Assembly (NCBI RefSeq): GCF_002217395.1
Contig: NZ_MUHD01000014.1
Span: forward strand, 279,908-343,907
Source of the DNA: Flavobacterium plurextorum
Lineage (GTDB): Bacteria > Bacteroidota > Bacteroidia > Flavobacteriales > Flavobacteriaceae
DNA: 64,000 nucleotides
Direction: 5' to 3'
The notes under the pieces were generated by a model, which saw only the letters and a list, made by a program, of their open reading frames with translations, was not told the origin of the DNA and searched no databases. The position numbers were made by a program, and so were the translations under genes. Below, piece by piece: positions 27,723-37,359 of the stretch; position 1 is the stretch's first letter; each line of letters begins with the position of its first letter.

Positions 27723-29177
27723 ATGAAAAAAAATAGTTTAAAAATTCTATGCTTTTTGTTCTCGCTGTCAGCACTTGCCCAGCAGACAAAAGCAAAGAAA
27801 GAATTTACAACCAATGGAAAGAAAGTTACGGTTTATACAACTGCTGAAAACACCAATTTAAGACTAACATCAACAGATAACTTATCCTTTTCGGCTGCAA
27901 AACAACCTCTGGAAACAGAAGTATCCGTTTTTGTTGAACCTTCAAAAAAATTCCAAACTTTTATGGGAATCGGCGGCGCAATAACTGACGCAAGTGCCGA
28001 AGTTTTTGCCAAACTTTCAAAAGAAAAACAAACAGAATTTTTAAATGCCTATTATGATAAACAAAAAGGAATTGGCTATTCTTTGCTAAGAACAACAATA
28101 CAAAGTTCTGATTTTAGCAGTGAAAGTTATTCCTATATCAAAGAGGATGACAAAGATTTAAAAACATTTTCTATTGAACATGACAAACAATACCGTATTC
28201 CATTAATCAAACAAGCCATTCAAACTGCCGGTGGAAAATTATTGACTTACGTTGCGCCATGGTCGCCAAATGCTTTTATGAAAAGCAATAAAAATGTCTT
28301 GAAAGGCGGAACTTTATTGCCAGAATACTACCAAACTTGGGCAGATTTTTATGTAAAGTTTATAAAAGCATACGAGAAAGAAGGAATTCCAATTTGGGGA
28401 ACCTCTACACAGAACGAACCAATGGCGACCCAAACCTGGGAATCATGTATTTATTCTGCTGAAGCCGAGAGAGATTTTATTAAAAATTTTCTAGGACCAA
28501 CATTAAAAAAAGAAAAACTAGGCGAAGTAAAAATCATTGCATGGGATCATAATCGTGATTTAATGAACTACAGAGCAAACGTAATTTATTCAGATCCAGA
28601 AGCATCAAAATATGTTTGGGGAATTGGGTTTCACTGGTACGAAAACTGGTCTGGCGGCACTTCAATGTTTGATAATGTTGCCAAAGTAAACGAGGCATAT
28701 CCTGATAAAAAACTATTATTTACAGAAGGCTGCGTAGAGAAATTTGATGCTAAAAAATATCAATTCTGGGCAAATGGAGAAAGATACGGAATCTCTATGA
28801 TTAATGATTTTAATAACGGAACTGCAGGATGGACGGATTGGAATATTCTTTTAGATGAAAAAGGAGGACCAAATCACGTTGGTAATTTTTGTTTCGCTCC
28901 AATTCATGCTGATACAAAAACAGGCGAGTTAATCTACACACCATCTTATTATTATATCGGGCATTTCTCGAAATTCATTCGCTTAAATGCCGTAAGAGTA
29001 AGCACTGCAGTAAGCAGAAGCGGATTGTTCAGCACTTCTTTTTTAAATACCAATGGCACAATGGCAACAATTGTAATGAATCAAACAGATAAAGAAATGA
29101 ATTACAATTTAATTATTGGAGCTGAAAAAACGATCGTTAAAATTCCAGCTCATGCAATACAAACACTAGTGTATTAG
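27723..29177 (+). CDS. GH30 family glycoside hydrolase (glucosylceramidase-like branch)
   Basis: This 484-residue secreted (beta/alpha)8 enzyme has a signal peptide (1-19, ending SALAQ). GH30 hallmarks are FQTFMGIGGAITDASAEVF (78-96), STQNEP with acid/base E232, a WESC box (239-242) and LFTEGC with nucleophile E335. The C-terminal beta strands complete the GH30 beta domain. The TQNEP...WESC and TEGC pattern is closer to the GH30 subfamily that contains glucocerebrosidase than to the two other GH30 proteins here, so it may act as an exo-beta-glucosidase. Substrate is inferred from context only. It is the first enzyme of the PUL. Confidence 0.88.
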   Translation: MKKNSLKILCFLFSLSALAQQTKAKKEFTTNGKKVTVYTTAENTNLRLTSTDNLSFSAAKQPLETEVSVFVEPSKKFQTFMGIGGAITDASAEVFAKLSKEKQTEFLNAYYDKQKGIGYSLLRTTIQSSDFSSESYSYIKEDDKDLKTFSIEHDKQYRIPLIKQAIQTAGGKLLTYVAPWSPNAFMKSNKNVLKGGTLLPEYYQTWADFYVKFIKAYEKEGIPIWGTSTQNEPMATQTWESCIYSAEAERDFIKNFLGPTLKKEKLGEVKIIAWDHNRDLMNYRANVIYSDPEASKYVWGIGFHWYENWSGGTSMFDNVAKVNEAYPDKKLLFTEGCVEKFDAKKYQFWANGERYGISMINDFNNGTAGWTDWNILLDEKGGPNHVGNFCFAPIHADTKTGELIYTPSYYYIGHFSKFIRLNAVRVSTAVSRSGLFSTSFLNTNGTMATIVMNQTDKEMNYNLIIGAEKTIVKIPAHAIQTLVY

Positions 29178-29195
29178 AGCATTTTAAGTAAATGA

Positions 29196-29228
29196 GAGGG
29201 TTGATTTGAATCATCCATTTCGACCCTC
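29196..29228 (+). terminator. Possible terminator after the first GH30
   Basis: An 8 bp stem with one G-T pair (GAGGGTTG with CGACCCTC) and a 17-base loop is followed by a weak T-rich tract. It is shorter and less clear than the other terminators here. Confidence 0.4.
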
Positions 29229-29348
29229 ATTTATTTTGTATTTGAAAGTAAAAATATTTTTTGAGGTAATGTAAAAGCGATTGCGAATTATTCTATTACA
29301 AGTTGATTAGATTTTAATATGGTATTTATCAGGCTAAAAAATATAAAA

Positions 29349-30821
29349 ATGAAACTAAACTTTAAAAAAACAATAAAAGCACTATTTTTTCTATTGGCGG
29401 TATTTTCGCAAGTAAAGTGCTCTTCGTCAAATGATGCCGCAGATCCTGGACCAGTTCTACCTCCTGTTGTGCCTCCAGTTGTTGTTACAAACGATGTCGA
29501 TTTTTGGCTGACTAAAGGAGACCAAAGTGTTTTACTGGCAAAACAATCTGGAACTTTAGGGTTTGGAACCACATACAATATCTATCCAAATATCGAAGTA
29601 AATGCATCGCAAAAATATCAAACAATAGATGGTTTTGGCTATACACTGACAGGCGGAAGCGCTGAAGTAATTAACCAATTAACAGCGTCAAAAAAGAGTG
29701 CTCTATTGCAGGAACTTTTTGGCTCAGGCGAAAATTCGATAGGAGTAAGTTACTTAAGAATAAGTATAGGAGCTTCAGATTTAAACGCATCTCCTTTTAC
29801 TTATAACGATCTAGCTGCAGGAGAAACCGATTTAGATTTGGTGAAATTTAGTTTAGATAAAGATAAAGCAGGAGTAATTTCTCTTTTAAAAGAAATTCTA
29901 GCCATTAACCCTAAAATTTTAATACTTGCAACTCCTTGGTCTGCACCTTTGTGGATGAAAGATAAAGACAGCTTTATAGGCGGAAAACTGCAAACCAAAT
30001 ATTATGATGTTTATGCCAAATACTTTGTAAAATACATTCAGCAAATGAAAGCTGAAGGAATTACAATTGATGCCATAACACCACAAAACGAACCCTTACA
30101 TGACGGGAATAATCCTAGTATGTACATGTCGGCAGCAGAGCAGGCGAATTTTATAAAAACAAGTTTAGGTCCAGCCTTCAAAGCAGCAAATCTAAATGTC
30201 AAAATTATTACTTACGATCATAACTGCGACAATATAAGCTATCCAAAAGCAATTTTGGCAGATGCAGATGCTTTTCCTTTTATAGACGGATCAGCTTTTC
30301 ATTTGTATGCAGGAGATATAAGCGCATTATCCAATGTTTACAATGCTTATCCAACAAAAAATGTGTATTTCACAGAGCAATACACAGCCTCAACAGGGAA
30401 TTTTGGAGGTGATCTAAAATGGCATATGCGAAATGTAGTTATTGGTTCAATGAGAAACTACAGCAAGAATGCACTAGAATGGAATTTAGCCAACAATAGC
30501 AATTACGAGCCTCATACTCCGGGTGGATGCAATACTTGCAAAGGAGCTTTAACAGTAACATCAACAGAAAATTTTCAGCGCAACGTTGCCTATTATATTA
30601 TTGCGCATGCTTCAAAATTTGTTCCAGCAGGTTCTGTTAGAATCGCTAGTAATACAAGTGGAAATCTTCAAAATGTGGCATTCTTAACGCCGTCAGGTTC
30701 AAAAGTTTTAATTGTTGAAAATGACGGAACTGCTGTAGAAGTTTTCAATATCAAGTTCAATGATAAATGGATCACAACCTCTTTAGAAGCAGGTTCAGTC
30801 GCAACCTATACTTGGAAATAA
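29349..30821 (+). CDS. GH30 family enzyme, probable GH30_3 endo-beta-1,6-glucanase (copy A)
   Basis: Starting at the ATG at 29349 gives 490 residues and a good signal peptide; an upstream in-frame ATG (29319) only adds ten residues before it. C24 in QVKCSSS may be a lipidation site, although K before the cysteine is unusual. A proline-rich linker (33-46) follows. GH30 motifs: IDGFGYTLTGGSAEV (93-107), PWSAPLWMK (196-204), TPQNEPLHDGNNPSM with acid/base E248, and VYFTEQYT with nucleophile E343. The TPQNEPLH and FTEQYT forms fit subfamily 3, known for endo-beta-1,6-glucanases (pustulan, fungal beta-1,6-glucan). It is a close paralogue of the enzyme at 33618. Confidence 0.87.
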   Translation: MKLNFKKTIKALFFLLAVFSQVKCSSSNDAADPGPVLPPVVPPVVVTNDVDFWLTKGDQSVLLAKQSGTLGFGTTYNIYPNIEVNASQKYQTIDGFGYTLTGGSAEVINQLTASKKSALLQELFGSGENSIGVSYLRISIGASDLNASPFTYNDLAAGETDLDLVKFSLDKDKAGVISLLKEILAINPKILILATPWSAPLWMKDKDSFIGGKLQTKYYDVYAKYFVKYIQQMKAEGITIDAITPQNEPLHDGNNPSMYMSAAEQANFIKTSLGPAFKAANLNVKIITYDHNCDNISYPKAILADADAFPFIDGSAFHLYAGDISALSNVYNAYPTKNVYFTEQYTASTGNFGGDLKWHMRNVVIGSMRNYSKNALEWNLANNSNYEPHTPGGCNTCKGALTVTSTENFQRNVAYYIIAHASKFVPAGSVRIASNTSGNLQNVAFLTPSGSKVLIVENDGTAVEVFNIKFNDKWITTSLEAGSVATYTWK

Positions 30822-30850
30822 AAATCAAGTAAAAAATAAATAGTTTTCAA

Positions 30851-32605
30851 ATGAAAAAAATAATAATAGCAGTACAGCTTTTGTTTACCGTTGCCGTTGC
30901 AGGACAAGGTTTTTTACATAGAGACGGGCAAAAAATTGTTGATGGTAATGGAAAAAATATTCTATTAAGAGGTCTTGGTATAGGCGGGTGGATGGTACAG
31001 GAAGGATACATGATGCAGACACAGCCCTTTGCCAGTCCGCAATATATAATAAAGCAGAAAATTCAGGACGTCATTGGCGAGCAGGGAACAAAAGAGTTTT
31101 ATGCAGCGTACAAAGCAAACGGATTAACAAAAAGAGATGTGGATTCGTTAGCAGCTTGGGGTTTCAATTCAATCCGTCTGCCAATGCATTATAATCTATA
31201 TACACCGCCAATTGAAGAAGAAAAAAATGGTGAAATCACTTGGATAGAAGAAGGTTTTACAATGACAGATAATTTGCTGAAATGGTGTGCCGAAAACAAA
31301 ATCTATCTTATTCTAGATCTACACGCTGCTCCAGGCGGACAAGGAAATGATGCCGCAATTTCTGATTACGATACTACAAAACCATCATTATGGGAAAGTG
31401 AAGCCAATCAGAAAAAAATGATCGCTTTATGGAAAAAATTAGCTTCCCGATATAGAGACAATCCATGGATTGGAGCGTATGATATTATTAATGAACCTAA
31501 CTGGAATTTTACAGGGACAAACAAAAATGGCTGTGACGAAAATTCAAACGGCCCTTTAAGAGATCTTATGGTTGCTGTTACTAAAGCAATTCGCGAAGTC
31601 GATACAAACCATTTAATATTTATTGAAGGAAACTGCTGGGGAAACAATTACAACGGAATTTTTCCATTATGGGATGATAATATGGCATTGAGCTTTCATA
31701 AATATTGGAACTATAATACCAAAGAATCAATTCAGAAAATGCTGGATTATAGAACACAGTACAACGTACCGATCTGGTTAGGCGAAAGCGGCGAAAACTC
31801 TAATGTTTGGTTTAAAGATGCGCTTACGCTGATGGAAACTAATAATATTGGATGGGCATTTTGGCCAATGAAAAAAATCGAAAATATTGCAGGCGTAACT
31901 TCAGTTACCAAAATTCCTGAATATGATGTTTTACTAAAATATTGGAAAGACGGCGGACAAAAACCTGCTGTAGATTTTTCTAAAAAAACATTAATGAAAA
32001 TGGCAGATAATTATAAAATGGAAAACGTAACAGTTAAACCAGATGTAATCGACGCCATGTTTAGACAAGTGCAGACAAACGATACAAAGGCGTATAAAAA
32101 AAATGCAATTCCAGGAAAAATTGCGGCCACACATTATGATTTAGGAACAAACGGTTACGCATACTCCGATAAAGATTTTGTGAATTACAGAGTTGAAACT
32201 AACAAATTTGAAGATTGGAATAAAGGAAATACAATGCGAAATGACGGTGTAGATATTCTGCCATGCAAAGACGCAGGATCAAATGGTTATCAAGTTTCAT
32301 TTATTGAAGACGGCGAATGGCTGCAGTTTACTACCGAAGTTAAAAAGCAGAATAAATACAATGTTGCTATACGATATTCAAGCGAAAAAGCCGAAGGCAA
32401 AATTCATTTAGAAACCGAAAAAGGAATGTCAAAATCGATAACACTGCCAGCAACTGGCGGAAGTGAAAAATGGAAAACTATAATCTTAACTGATGTCGAA
32501 TTGAATGCAGGACAAAACAAGATTAAAGCCGTTTTTGAAAAAGGAGGTTTTAATTTAAACTATTTAGATTTTTCAGAGAATAAAAAAGGAAATTCAAAAA
32601 AGTAA
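30851..32605 (+). CDS. GH5 family glycoside hydrolase with C-terminal CBM6-like module
   Basis: This 584-residue secreted enzyme has a signal peptide (1-18). The GH5 domain (about 20-375) shows NSIRLPMHY (106-114), DLHAAPGGQG (156-165), INEPN with acid/base E215, and WLGESGEN with nucleophile E312. The tail (about 430-575) has the CBM6 look: YRVETNKFEDWN, then NGYQVSFIEDGEWLQF, ending NLNYLDFSENK. The GH5 type resembles exo-beta-1,3-glucanase or beta-1,6-glucan-active subfamilies, but I cannot fix the subfamily by eye. It lies between the two paralogous GH30_3-like genes and probably acts with them on a branched beta-glucan. No type IX secretion C-terminal domain is present. Confidence 0.87.
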   Translation: MKKIIIAVQLLFTVAVAGQGFLHRDGQKIVDGNGKNILLRGLGIGGWMVQEGYMMQTQPFASPQYIIKQKIQDVIGEQGTKEFYAAYKANGLTKRDVDSLAAWGFNSIRLPMHYNLYTPPIEEEKNGEITWIEEGFTMTDNLLKWCAENKIYLILDLHAAPGGQGNDAAISDYDTTKPSLWESEANQKKMIALWKKLASRYRDNPWIGAYDIINEPNWNFTGTNKNGCDENSNGPLRDLMVAVTKAIREVDTNHLIFIEGNCWGNNYNGIFPLWDDNMALSFHKYWNYNTKESIQKMLDYRTQYNVPIWLGESGENSNVWFKDALTLMETNNIGWAFWPMKKIENIAGVTSVTKIPEYDVLLKYWKDGGQKPAVDFSKKTLMKMADNYKMENVTVKPDVIDAMFRQVQTNDTKAYKKNAIPGKIAATHYDLGTNGYAYSDKDFVNYRVETNKFEDWNKGNTMRNDGVDILPCKDAGSNGYQVSFIEDGEWLQFTTEVKKQNKYNVAIRYSSEKAEGKIHLETEKGMSKSITLPATGGSEKWKTIILTDVELNAGQNKIKAVFEKGGFNLNYLDFSENKKGNSKK

Positions 32606-32775
32606 AAAGAAATATCAATTTTCTTGTTTAAGAAACAAAGTAAAACAATAAAATAAAACGTGATGATATATTTAGTATTGATTATCCTAACGTATATAAT
32701 TAACATAACTTTTAAATAAGTTTTTTTCTTTAAGGCTAAGGAAACATTAGCTTTACGGATCAAAATTTTTTAAAT

Positions 32776-33615
32776 ATGAAAAAGAAAAATACAATTGTTT
32801 TAGTGGTAATGATGCTTTTAGTAAGCGGAGCATTTTATGGTCAAAATTTAAAAATCATGACCTACAATATTCGTTTAAATGTTGCTTCAGATGGAGAAAA
32901 TGCCTGGCCAAATCGTAAGGATTATTTCATGTCTCAAGTGCAATTTTACAGCCCCGATATTTTTGGAGTTCAAGAAGCAACACCAAGTCAAGTAATTGAT
33001 ATTGAATCAGGTATGCCAAAATACAGCAAATTTGGAATAGGAAGAGAAGAAGGAGGAACAGGAGAAGCCTGCACGATTTATTACAAAAAAGATCGTTTTA
33101 AGCTTCAAGAATCCAATACTTTTTGGCTTTCAGAAACACCAAATGTAGTTTCAAGAGGCTGGGATGCCGCTTGTAACAGAGTTTGTACTTACGGACTTTT
33201 TACAGATTTAAAAACTAAAAAAACATTTTACGTGTTTAATCTTCACCTTGATCACATGGGAGAAGTAGCAAGAGTTAAAGGCGTACAGGTAGTTTTAGAA
33301 AAAATAAAAACAATAAACACAAAAAAATATCCGGTGTTTTTAATGGGAGATTTTAATTCAGAGCCAAATACACCACAGATTGCTGAAATTAAAAAAGTAA
33401 TGGATGATACTAGAGATGTTTCAAAAGAAAAACCATTTGGTCCATCTGGAACTTTCAATAATTTCAAACACAATGAGCCTGTAACCTTATTGATAGATTA
33501 CATTTTTATATCGAAAAACAGCGGGCTTAAAGTTCAAAAACACGCAGTTTTAAGTGATTCTAAAGATTTAAAATATCCTTCGGATCATTTACCTGTTCTA
33601 ATAGAAATAGATTAA
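32776..33615 (+). CDS. Secreted endonuclease/exonuclease/phosphatase-fold protein
   Basis: This 279-residue protein has a signal peptide (1-22, ending AFYGQ). It has the full set of EEP active-site residues: N31 (MTYNIR), E67 (GVQEATP), H157 (NLHLDH), D192 and N194 (MGDFNSEPN), and D270-H271 (SDHLPV) at the C-terminus. The fold covers metal-dependent phosphodiesterases and phosphatases of DNA, inositol phosphates and sphingolipids. A nucleic-acid role is not implied. It lies inside the PUL, only 2 bases before the next GH30, so it is translated with the glycosidases. It might remove phosphate or phosphodiester groups from the glycan or its lipid anchor; that is inference. Confidence 0.88.
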   Translation: MKKKNTIVLVVMMLLVSGAFYGQNLKIMTYNIRLNVASDGENAWPNRKDYFMSQVQFYSPDIFGVQEATPSQVIDIESGMPKYSKFGIGREEGGTGEACTIYYKKDRFKLQESNTFWLSETPNVVSRGWDAACNRVCTYGLFTDLKTKKTFYVFNLHLDHMGEVARVKGVQVVLEKIKTINTKKYPVFLMGDFNSEPNTPQIAEIKKVMDDTRDVSKEKPFGPSGTFNNFKHNEPVTLLIDYIFISKNSGLKVQKHAVLSDSKDLKYPSDHLPVLIEID

Positions 33616-33617
33616 AT

Positions 33618-35042
33618 ATGAAAAACATCAACAAAAAACTCCAAATTTTACTGTTACTGCCTCTTATTGCAGTACAGATAAAATGCGGATCTTCAAAAAA
33701 TGTTGCAAGCAATTCAGGAAAAGCAGAATCTTGGATTACAACATCAGATGAAACATCAAAACTTAAAAAACAGGACGATTTAGTTTTTAGTACCGAAACT
33801 AATTCAAACCAGACCATTGAAGTAAATCCTTCTCAGAAATTTCAAACCATAGAAGGTTTTGGATTTTCGTTAACTGGAGGAAGTGCTCAGACAATTTTAA
33901 AACTAGATAAAGCAAAAAAAGAAGCCTTGCTTCAAGAATTGTTTTCTAGAAAAAATGATGCCATTGGTTTAAGTTACCTGCGTATAAGTATTGGAGCTTC
34001 AGATTTAAATGAAAAAGTTTTTTCGTATGATGATATGCCAGAAGGCCAAACAGATTTAAAACTAGAACATTTTAATCTTGGTCCAGATTTAAACGATGTG
34101 GTACCATTATTAAAAGAGATTTTAACCATAAATCCACAAATAAAAATTATGGGTTCACCGTGGTCGCCGCCGGTTTGGATGAAAGACAACGGAAGCTCAA
34201 AAGGCGGAAGTTTACAGCCTAAATATTATCAGGTTTATGCCGAGTATTTTGTAAAATACATTCAAGCCATGAAAGAGCACGGAATTGTAATTGATGCCAT
34301 TACACCGCAAAATGAACCATTACATCCAGGGAATAATCCAAGTTTATTGATGCTTGCAGAACAACAGGTAGATTTTATAAAAAATAATCTAGGTCCCGCT
34401 TTTGCGAAAGCAAAAATTAAAACCAAAATTGTAGTTTACGATCACAATTGCAATAAACCAGAATATCCCTTAACTATTTTAAATGATCCAAAAGCACTGC
34501 CTTATGTTGCAGGTTCCGCATTTCATTTATACGAAGGAGATATCAGTGCCCTGTCTAAAGTTCACGATGCATATCCAAATAAAAAATTGTATTTTACAGA
34601 ACAATACACAGGATCAGGAAGCAGTTTTGAGTCTGATTTAAAATGGAGCGTAAAAAATGTAGTTATCGGTTCAATGCGTAACTGGAGTGTAAATGCACTT
34701 TCGTGGGGATTAGCAAATGACGAATTCTACAAACCATTTACGCCAGGAGGATGTTCGACTTGCAAAGGTGCTTTAATGATCGATCAAAATCAGAATATTA
34801 AAAGAGAAGTAGGCTATTATATTATCGGCCATGCCTCTAAATTTGTACCCGAAGGATCGATCAGAATTGGAAGTAATATCAGCGGAAACCTTTACAATGC
34901 TGCATTCAAAACACCGTCAGGACAAACTGTTTTAATTGTTGAAAATGACGGAAATACAGCAGAAACATTCAATGTAAAATACAATCAAAAACAAATTTCA
35001 ACTACTTTAAATGCAGGGGCAGTAGCAACTTATGTTTGGTAA
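33618..35042 (+). CDS. GH30 family enzyme, probable GH30_3 endo-beta-1,6-glucanase (copy B)
   Basis: This 474-residue paralogue of the 29349 gene is similar along its length. It has an N-terminal signal ending near C23 (QIKCGSS, possible lipoprotein), IEGFGFSLTGGSAQ (78-91), PWSPPVWMK (181-189), TPQNEPLHPGNN with acid/base E233, and LYFTEQYT with nucleophile E328. A CSTCKGAL segment, shared with copy A as CNTCKGAL, is a likely disulfide pair near the active site. It begins 2 bases after the EEP gene stop and is followed by GH3. Two copies may differ in cell location or in preferred chain length. Confidence 0.87.
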   Translation: MKNINKKLQILLLLPLIAVQIKCGSSKNVASNSGKAESWITTSDETSKLKKQDDLVFSTETNSNQTIEVNPSQKFQTIEGFGFSLTGGSAQTILKLDKAKKEALLQELFSRKNDAIGLSYLRISIGASDLNEKVFSYDDMPEGQTDLKLEHFNLGPDLNDVVPLLKEILTINPQIKIMGSPWSPPVWMKDNGSSKGGSLQPKYYQVYAEYFVKYIQAMKEHGIVIDAITPQNEPLHPGNNPSLLMLAEQQVDFIKNNLGPAFAKAKIKTKIVVYDHNCNKPEYPLTILNDPKALPYVAGSAFHLYEGDISALSKVHDAYPNKKLYFTEQYTGSGSSFESDLKWSVKNVVIGSMRNWSVNALSWGLANDEFYKPFTPGGCSTCKGALMIDQNQNIKREVGYYIIGHASKFVPEGSIRIGSNISGNLYNAAFKTPSGQTVLIVENDGNTAETFNVKYNQKQISTTLNAGAVATYVW

Positions 35043-35056
35043 TTAAAATAAAACAC

Positions 35057-37291
35057 ATGAAAACAACAACAACAACATTCCTCTTACTGATGGTCACATT
35101 TTTTGCGGCTGCACAGCAAGAAACAATCGATCAGAAAGTAAATGCCTTATTGAAAAAAATGACTATTGAAGAAAAAATAGGTCAGTTAAATCAATATAGC
35201 AACGACAACTCAATAACGGGACCAATAACCGTTAACCCAAATAAGCAAGCCGAAATTAAGAACGGTTTGGTAGGCTCAATGTTGAATGTAACAGGAGTAG
35301 AATCTACTCGAAATTATCAAAAGTTAGCGATGCAGTCGCGTTTAAAAATACCAATGTTGTTTGGGCAGGACGTTATTCATGGTTATAAAACAACATTTCC
35401 ATTACCATTAGCAGAAGCAGCAAGTTGGGATTTAGAAGCCATAGAACTGGCAGCAAGAGTTGCCGCTACAGAAGCTGCCGCAAGTGGAATTCACTGGACA
35501 TTTGCACCAATGGTTGATATTGGGCGTGATCCGCGTTGGGGGCGTATTATGGAAGGCGCAGGAGAAGATACTTATCTAGCGTCTAAAATCGCTTATGCAA
35601 GAGTAAAAGGATTTCAAGGAAATAAATTAGGAGATTTAAATTCAGTTATGGCGTGCGTAAAGCACTTTGCTGCTTATGGAGCCGCAGTTGGCGGAAGAGA
35701 TTATAACTCTGTTGATATGAGCGAAAGAATGTTGTGGGAAACTTATCTGCCTCCTTTCAAAGCTGCTTTAGATGCTGGTGCCGCAACATTTATGAATTCA
35801 TTTAATGATTTAAACGGAATTCCCGCTACAGGAAATGTTCATTTACAGCGTGACATTTTAAAAGGAAAATGGAACTTTCAAGGTTTCGTAGTTTCAGATT
35901 GGGGTTCTATTGGAGAAATGGTGGCGCATGGCTACTCAAAAGATCTTAAAGCAGCGGCACTTTCAGCAATTACTGCCGGAAGTGATATGGATATGGAAAG
36001 CGTTGCTTACAAAAATAATTTAGCACAATTAGTAAAAGAAGGCAAAGTTTCAATAGACTTAGTTGATGATGCTGTAAAACGTATTCTTCGCAAGAAATTT
36101 GAATTAGGTTTGTTTGATGATCCTTATAGATATTCTGACGAAAAAAGAGCAGAGAAAGCTTTAAATAATCCAGAAAACAGAAAAGCGGCACTTGAAGTTG
36201 CTCAAAAAAGCATCGTTCTATTAAAGAACGAAAATCAAACACTGCCACTTTCTAAAAACCTAAAAACAATCGCTTTTATTGGGCCGATGGTAAAAGAGTA
36301 TAAAGAAAATATGGGTTTTTGGTCTGTAGAATTGCCTAATGTTGATTACAATAAATGGATTGTTTCGCAATGGGATGGTTTGCAGAATAAAGTTGGTAAA
36401 AACACCAAATTGCTTTATGCAAAAGGCTGTGAAGTTGACGGCGATAACAAAGATGGTTTTGCAGAAGCTGTTGCAACTGCAAAACAAGCAGATGTTGTTA
36501 TTTTAAGTATTGGTGAAAGACGTGACATGAGCGGCGAGGCAAAAAGCCGAAGCGATATTCATTTGCCAGGTGTTCAGGAAGATTTAGTAAAAGCAATTCA
36601 AGCGACAGGAAAACCAGTTGTAGTTTTAATAAATGCAGGAAGACCTCTTGTTTTTAATTGGACAGCAGACAACGTTCCCGCGATTGTTTATACTTGGTGG
36701 TTAGGTACAGAAGCAGGAAATGCAATTGCAAACGTGTTATTTGGAGATTACAATCCGTCAGGAAAATTACCAATGACATTTCCTAGAGAAGTAGGGCAGA
36801 TTCCTATTTATTACAACCATTTTAGTACTGGAAGACCAGCCAAAGACGAAAATCAAAACAATTATGTTTCAGCTTATATCGATTTAAAAAACTCACCTAA
36901 ATTTCCTTTCGGATATGGATTGAGTTATACTAAATTCGATTATTCTGGATTGAAACTGTCTTCAGTAAAAATGAAAAATAATGAGACAATTAAAGTTTCG
37001 TTTCAATTATCAAATGTTGGAAAAGCTGCTGGAGAAGAAGTCGTACAATTGTACTTGAAAGATAAATTTGGATCAGTTGTTCGCCCGGTTTTAGAATTAA
37101 GAGATTTTCAAAAAGTCAAATTAAATGCAGGAGAATCAAAAACAATCGAATTTACAATCGACAAAGAAAAACTTTCTTTCTACAATGATAAATTAGAATG
37201 GACTGCTGAACCTGGAGATTTTGAAGTAATGATTGGAGCTTCATCCGCAGATATTAAACTAAAATCAGATTTTGAATTGCTTGCGAATTAG
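35057..37291 (+). CDS. GH3 family beta-glucosidase
   Basis: Starting at the ATG at 35057 gives 744 residues and a signal peptide ending FFAAAQ; an upstream TTG frame start overlaps the preceding gene and is unlikely. The enzyme has the GH3 TIM-barrel domain with APMVDIGRDPRWGRIMEGAGED and the nucleophile D281 in VVSDWGS. The alpha/beta sandwich domain and a C-terminal fibronectin-III-like domain (about 640-744) follow. It probably turns released oligosaccharides into glucose in the periplasm. It is the last PUL gene, 14 bases after the GH30 copy, and is followed by a terminator. Confidence 0.92.
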   Translation: MKTTTTTFLLLMVTFFAAAQQETIDQKVNALLKKMTIEEKIGQLNQYSNDNSITGPITVNPNKQAEIKNGLVGSMLNVTGVESTRNYQKLAMQSRLKIPMLFGQDVIHGYKTTFPLPLAEAASWDLEAIELAARVAATEAAASGIHWTFAPMVDIGRDPRWGRIMEGAGEDTYLASKIAYARVKGFQGNKLGDLNSVMACVKHFAAYGAAVGGRDYNSVDMSERMLWETYLPPFKAALDAGAATFMNSFNDLNGIPATGNVHLQRDILKGKWNFQGFVVSDWGSIGEMVAHGYSKDLKAAALSAITAGSDMDMESVAYKNNLAQLVKEGKVSIDLVDDAVKRILRKKFELGLFDDPYRYSDEKRAEKALNNPENRKAALEVAQKSIVLLKNENQTLPLSKNLKTIAFIGPMVKEYKENMGFWSVELPNVDYNKWIVSQWDGLQNKVGKNTKLLYAKGCEVDGDNKDGFAEAVATAKQADVVILSIGERRDMSGEAKSRSDIHLPGVQEDLVKAIQATGKPVVVLINAGRPLVFNWTADNVPAIVYTWWLGTEAGNAIANVLFGDYNPSGKLPMTFPREVGQIPIYYNHFSTGRPAKDENQNNYVSAYIDLKNSPKFPFGYGLSYTKFDYSGLKLSSVKMKNNETIKVSFQLSNVGKAAGEEVVQLYLKDKFGSVVRPVLELRDFQKVKLNAGESKTIEFTIDKEKLSFYNDKLEWTAEPGDFEVMIGASSADIKLKSDFELLAN

Positions 37292-37314
37292 TATTTATAA
37301 ATAGTGTAAAAAGA

Positions 37315-37342
37315 AAAATGGGGCGATAATAAGCCCCATTTT
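37315..37342. terminator. Terminator at the end of the PUL
   Basis: A TGGGGC/GCCCCA core stem extended by A-T pairs, with an 8-base loop and T-runs, lies 23 bases after the GH3 stop. A convergent gene stops at 37360, so it may serve both strands. Confidence 0.8.
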
Positions 37343-37359
37343 TTATTAATATATTTTTG

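Noticed and set aside
32606..32775. Hairpin-like AAGGCTAA/TTAGCTTT in the 170-base gap before the EEP gene
   Set aside because: One mismatch, no T-run and no promoter match; not clear enough to call a terminator or regulatory site.
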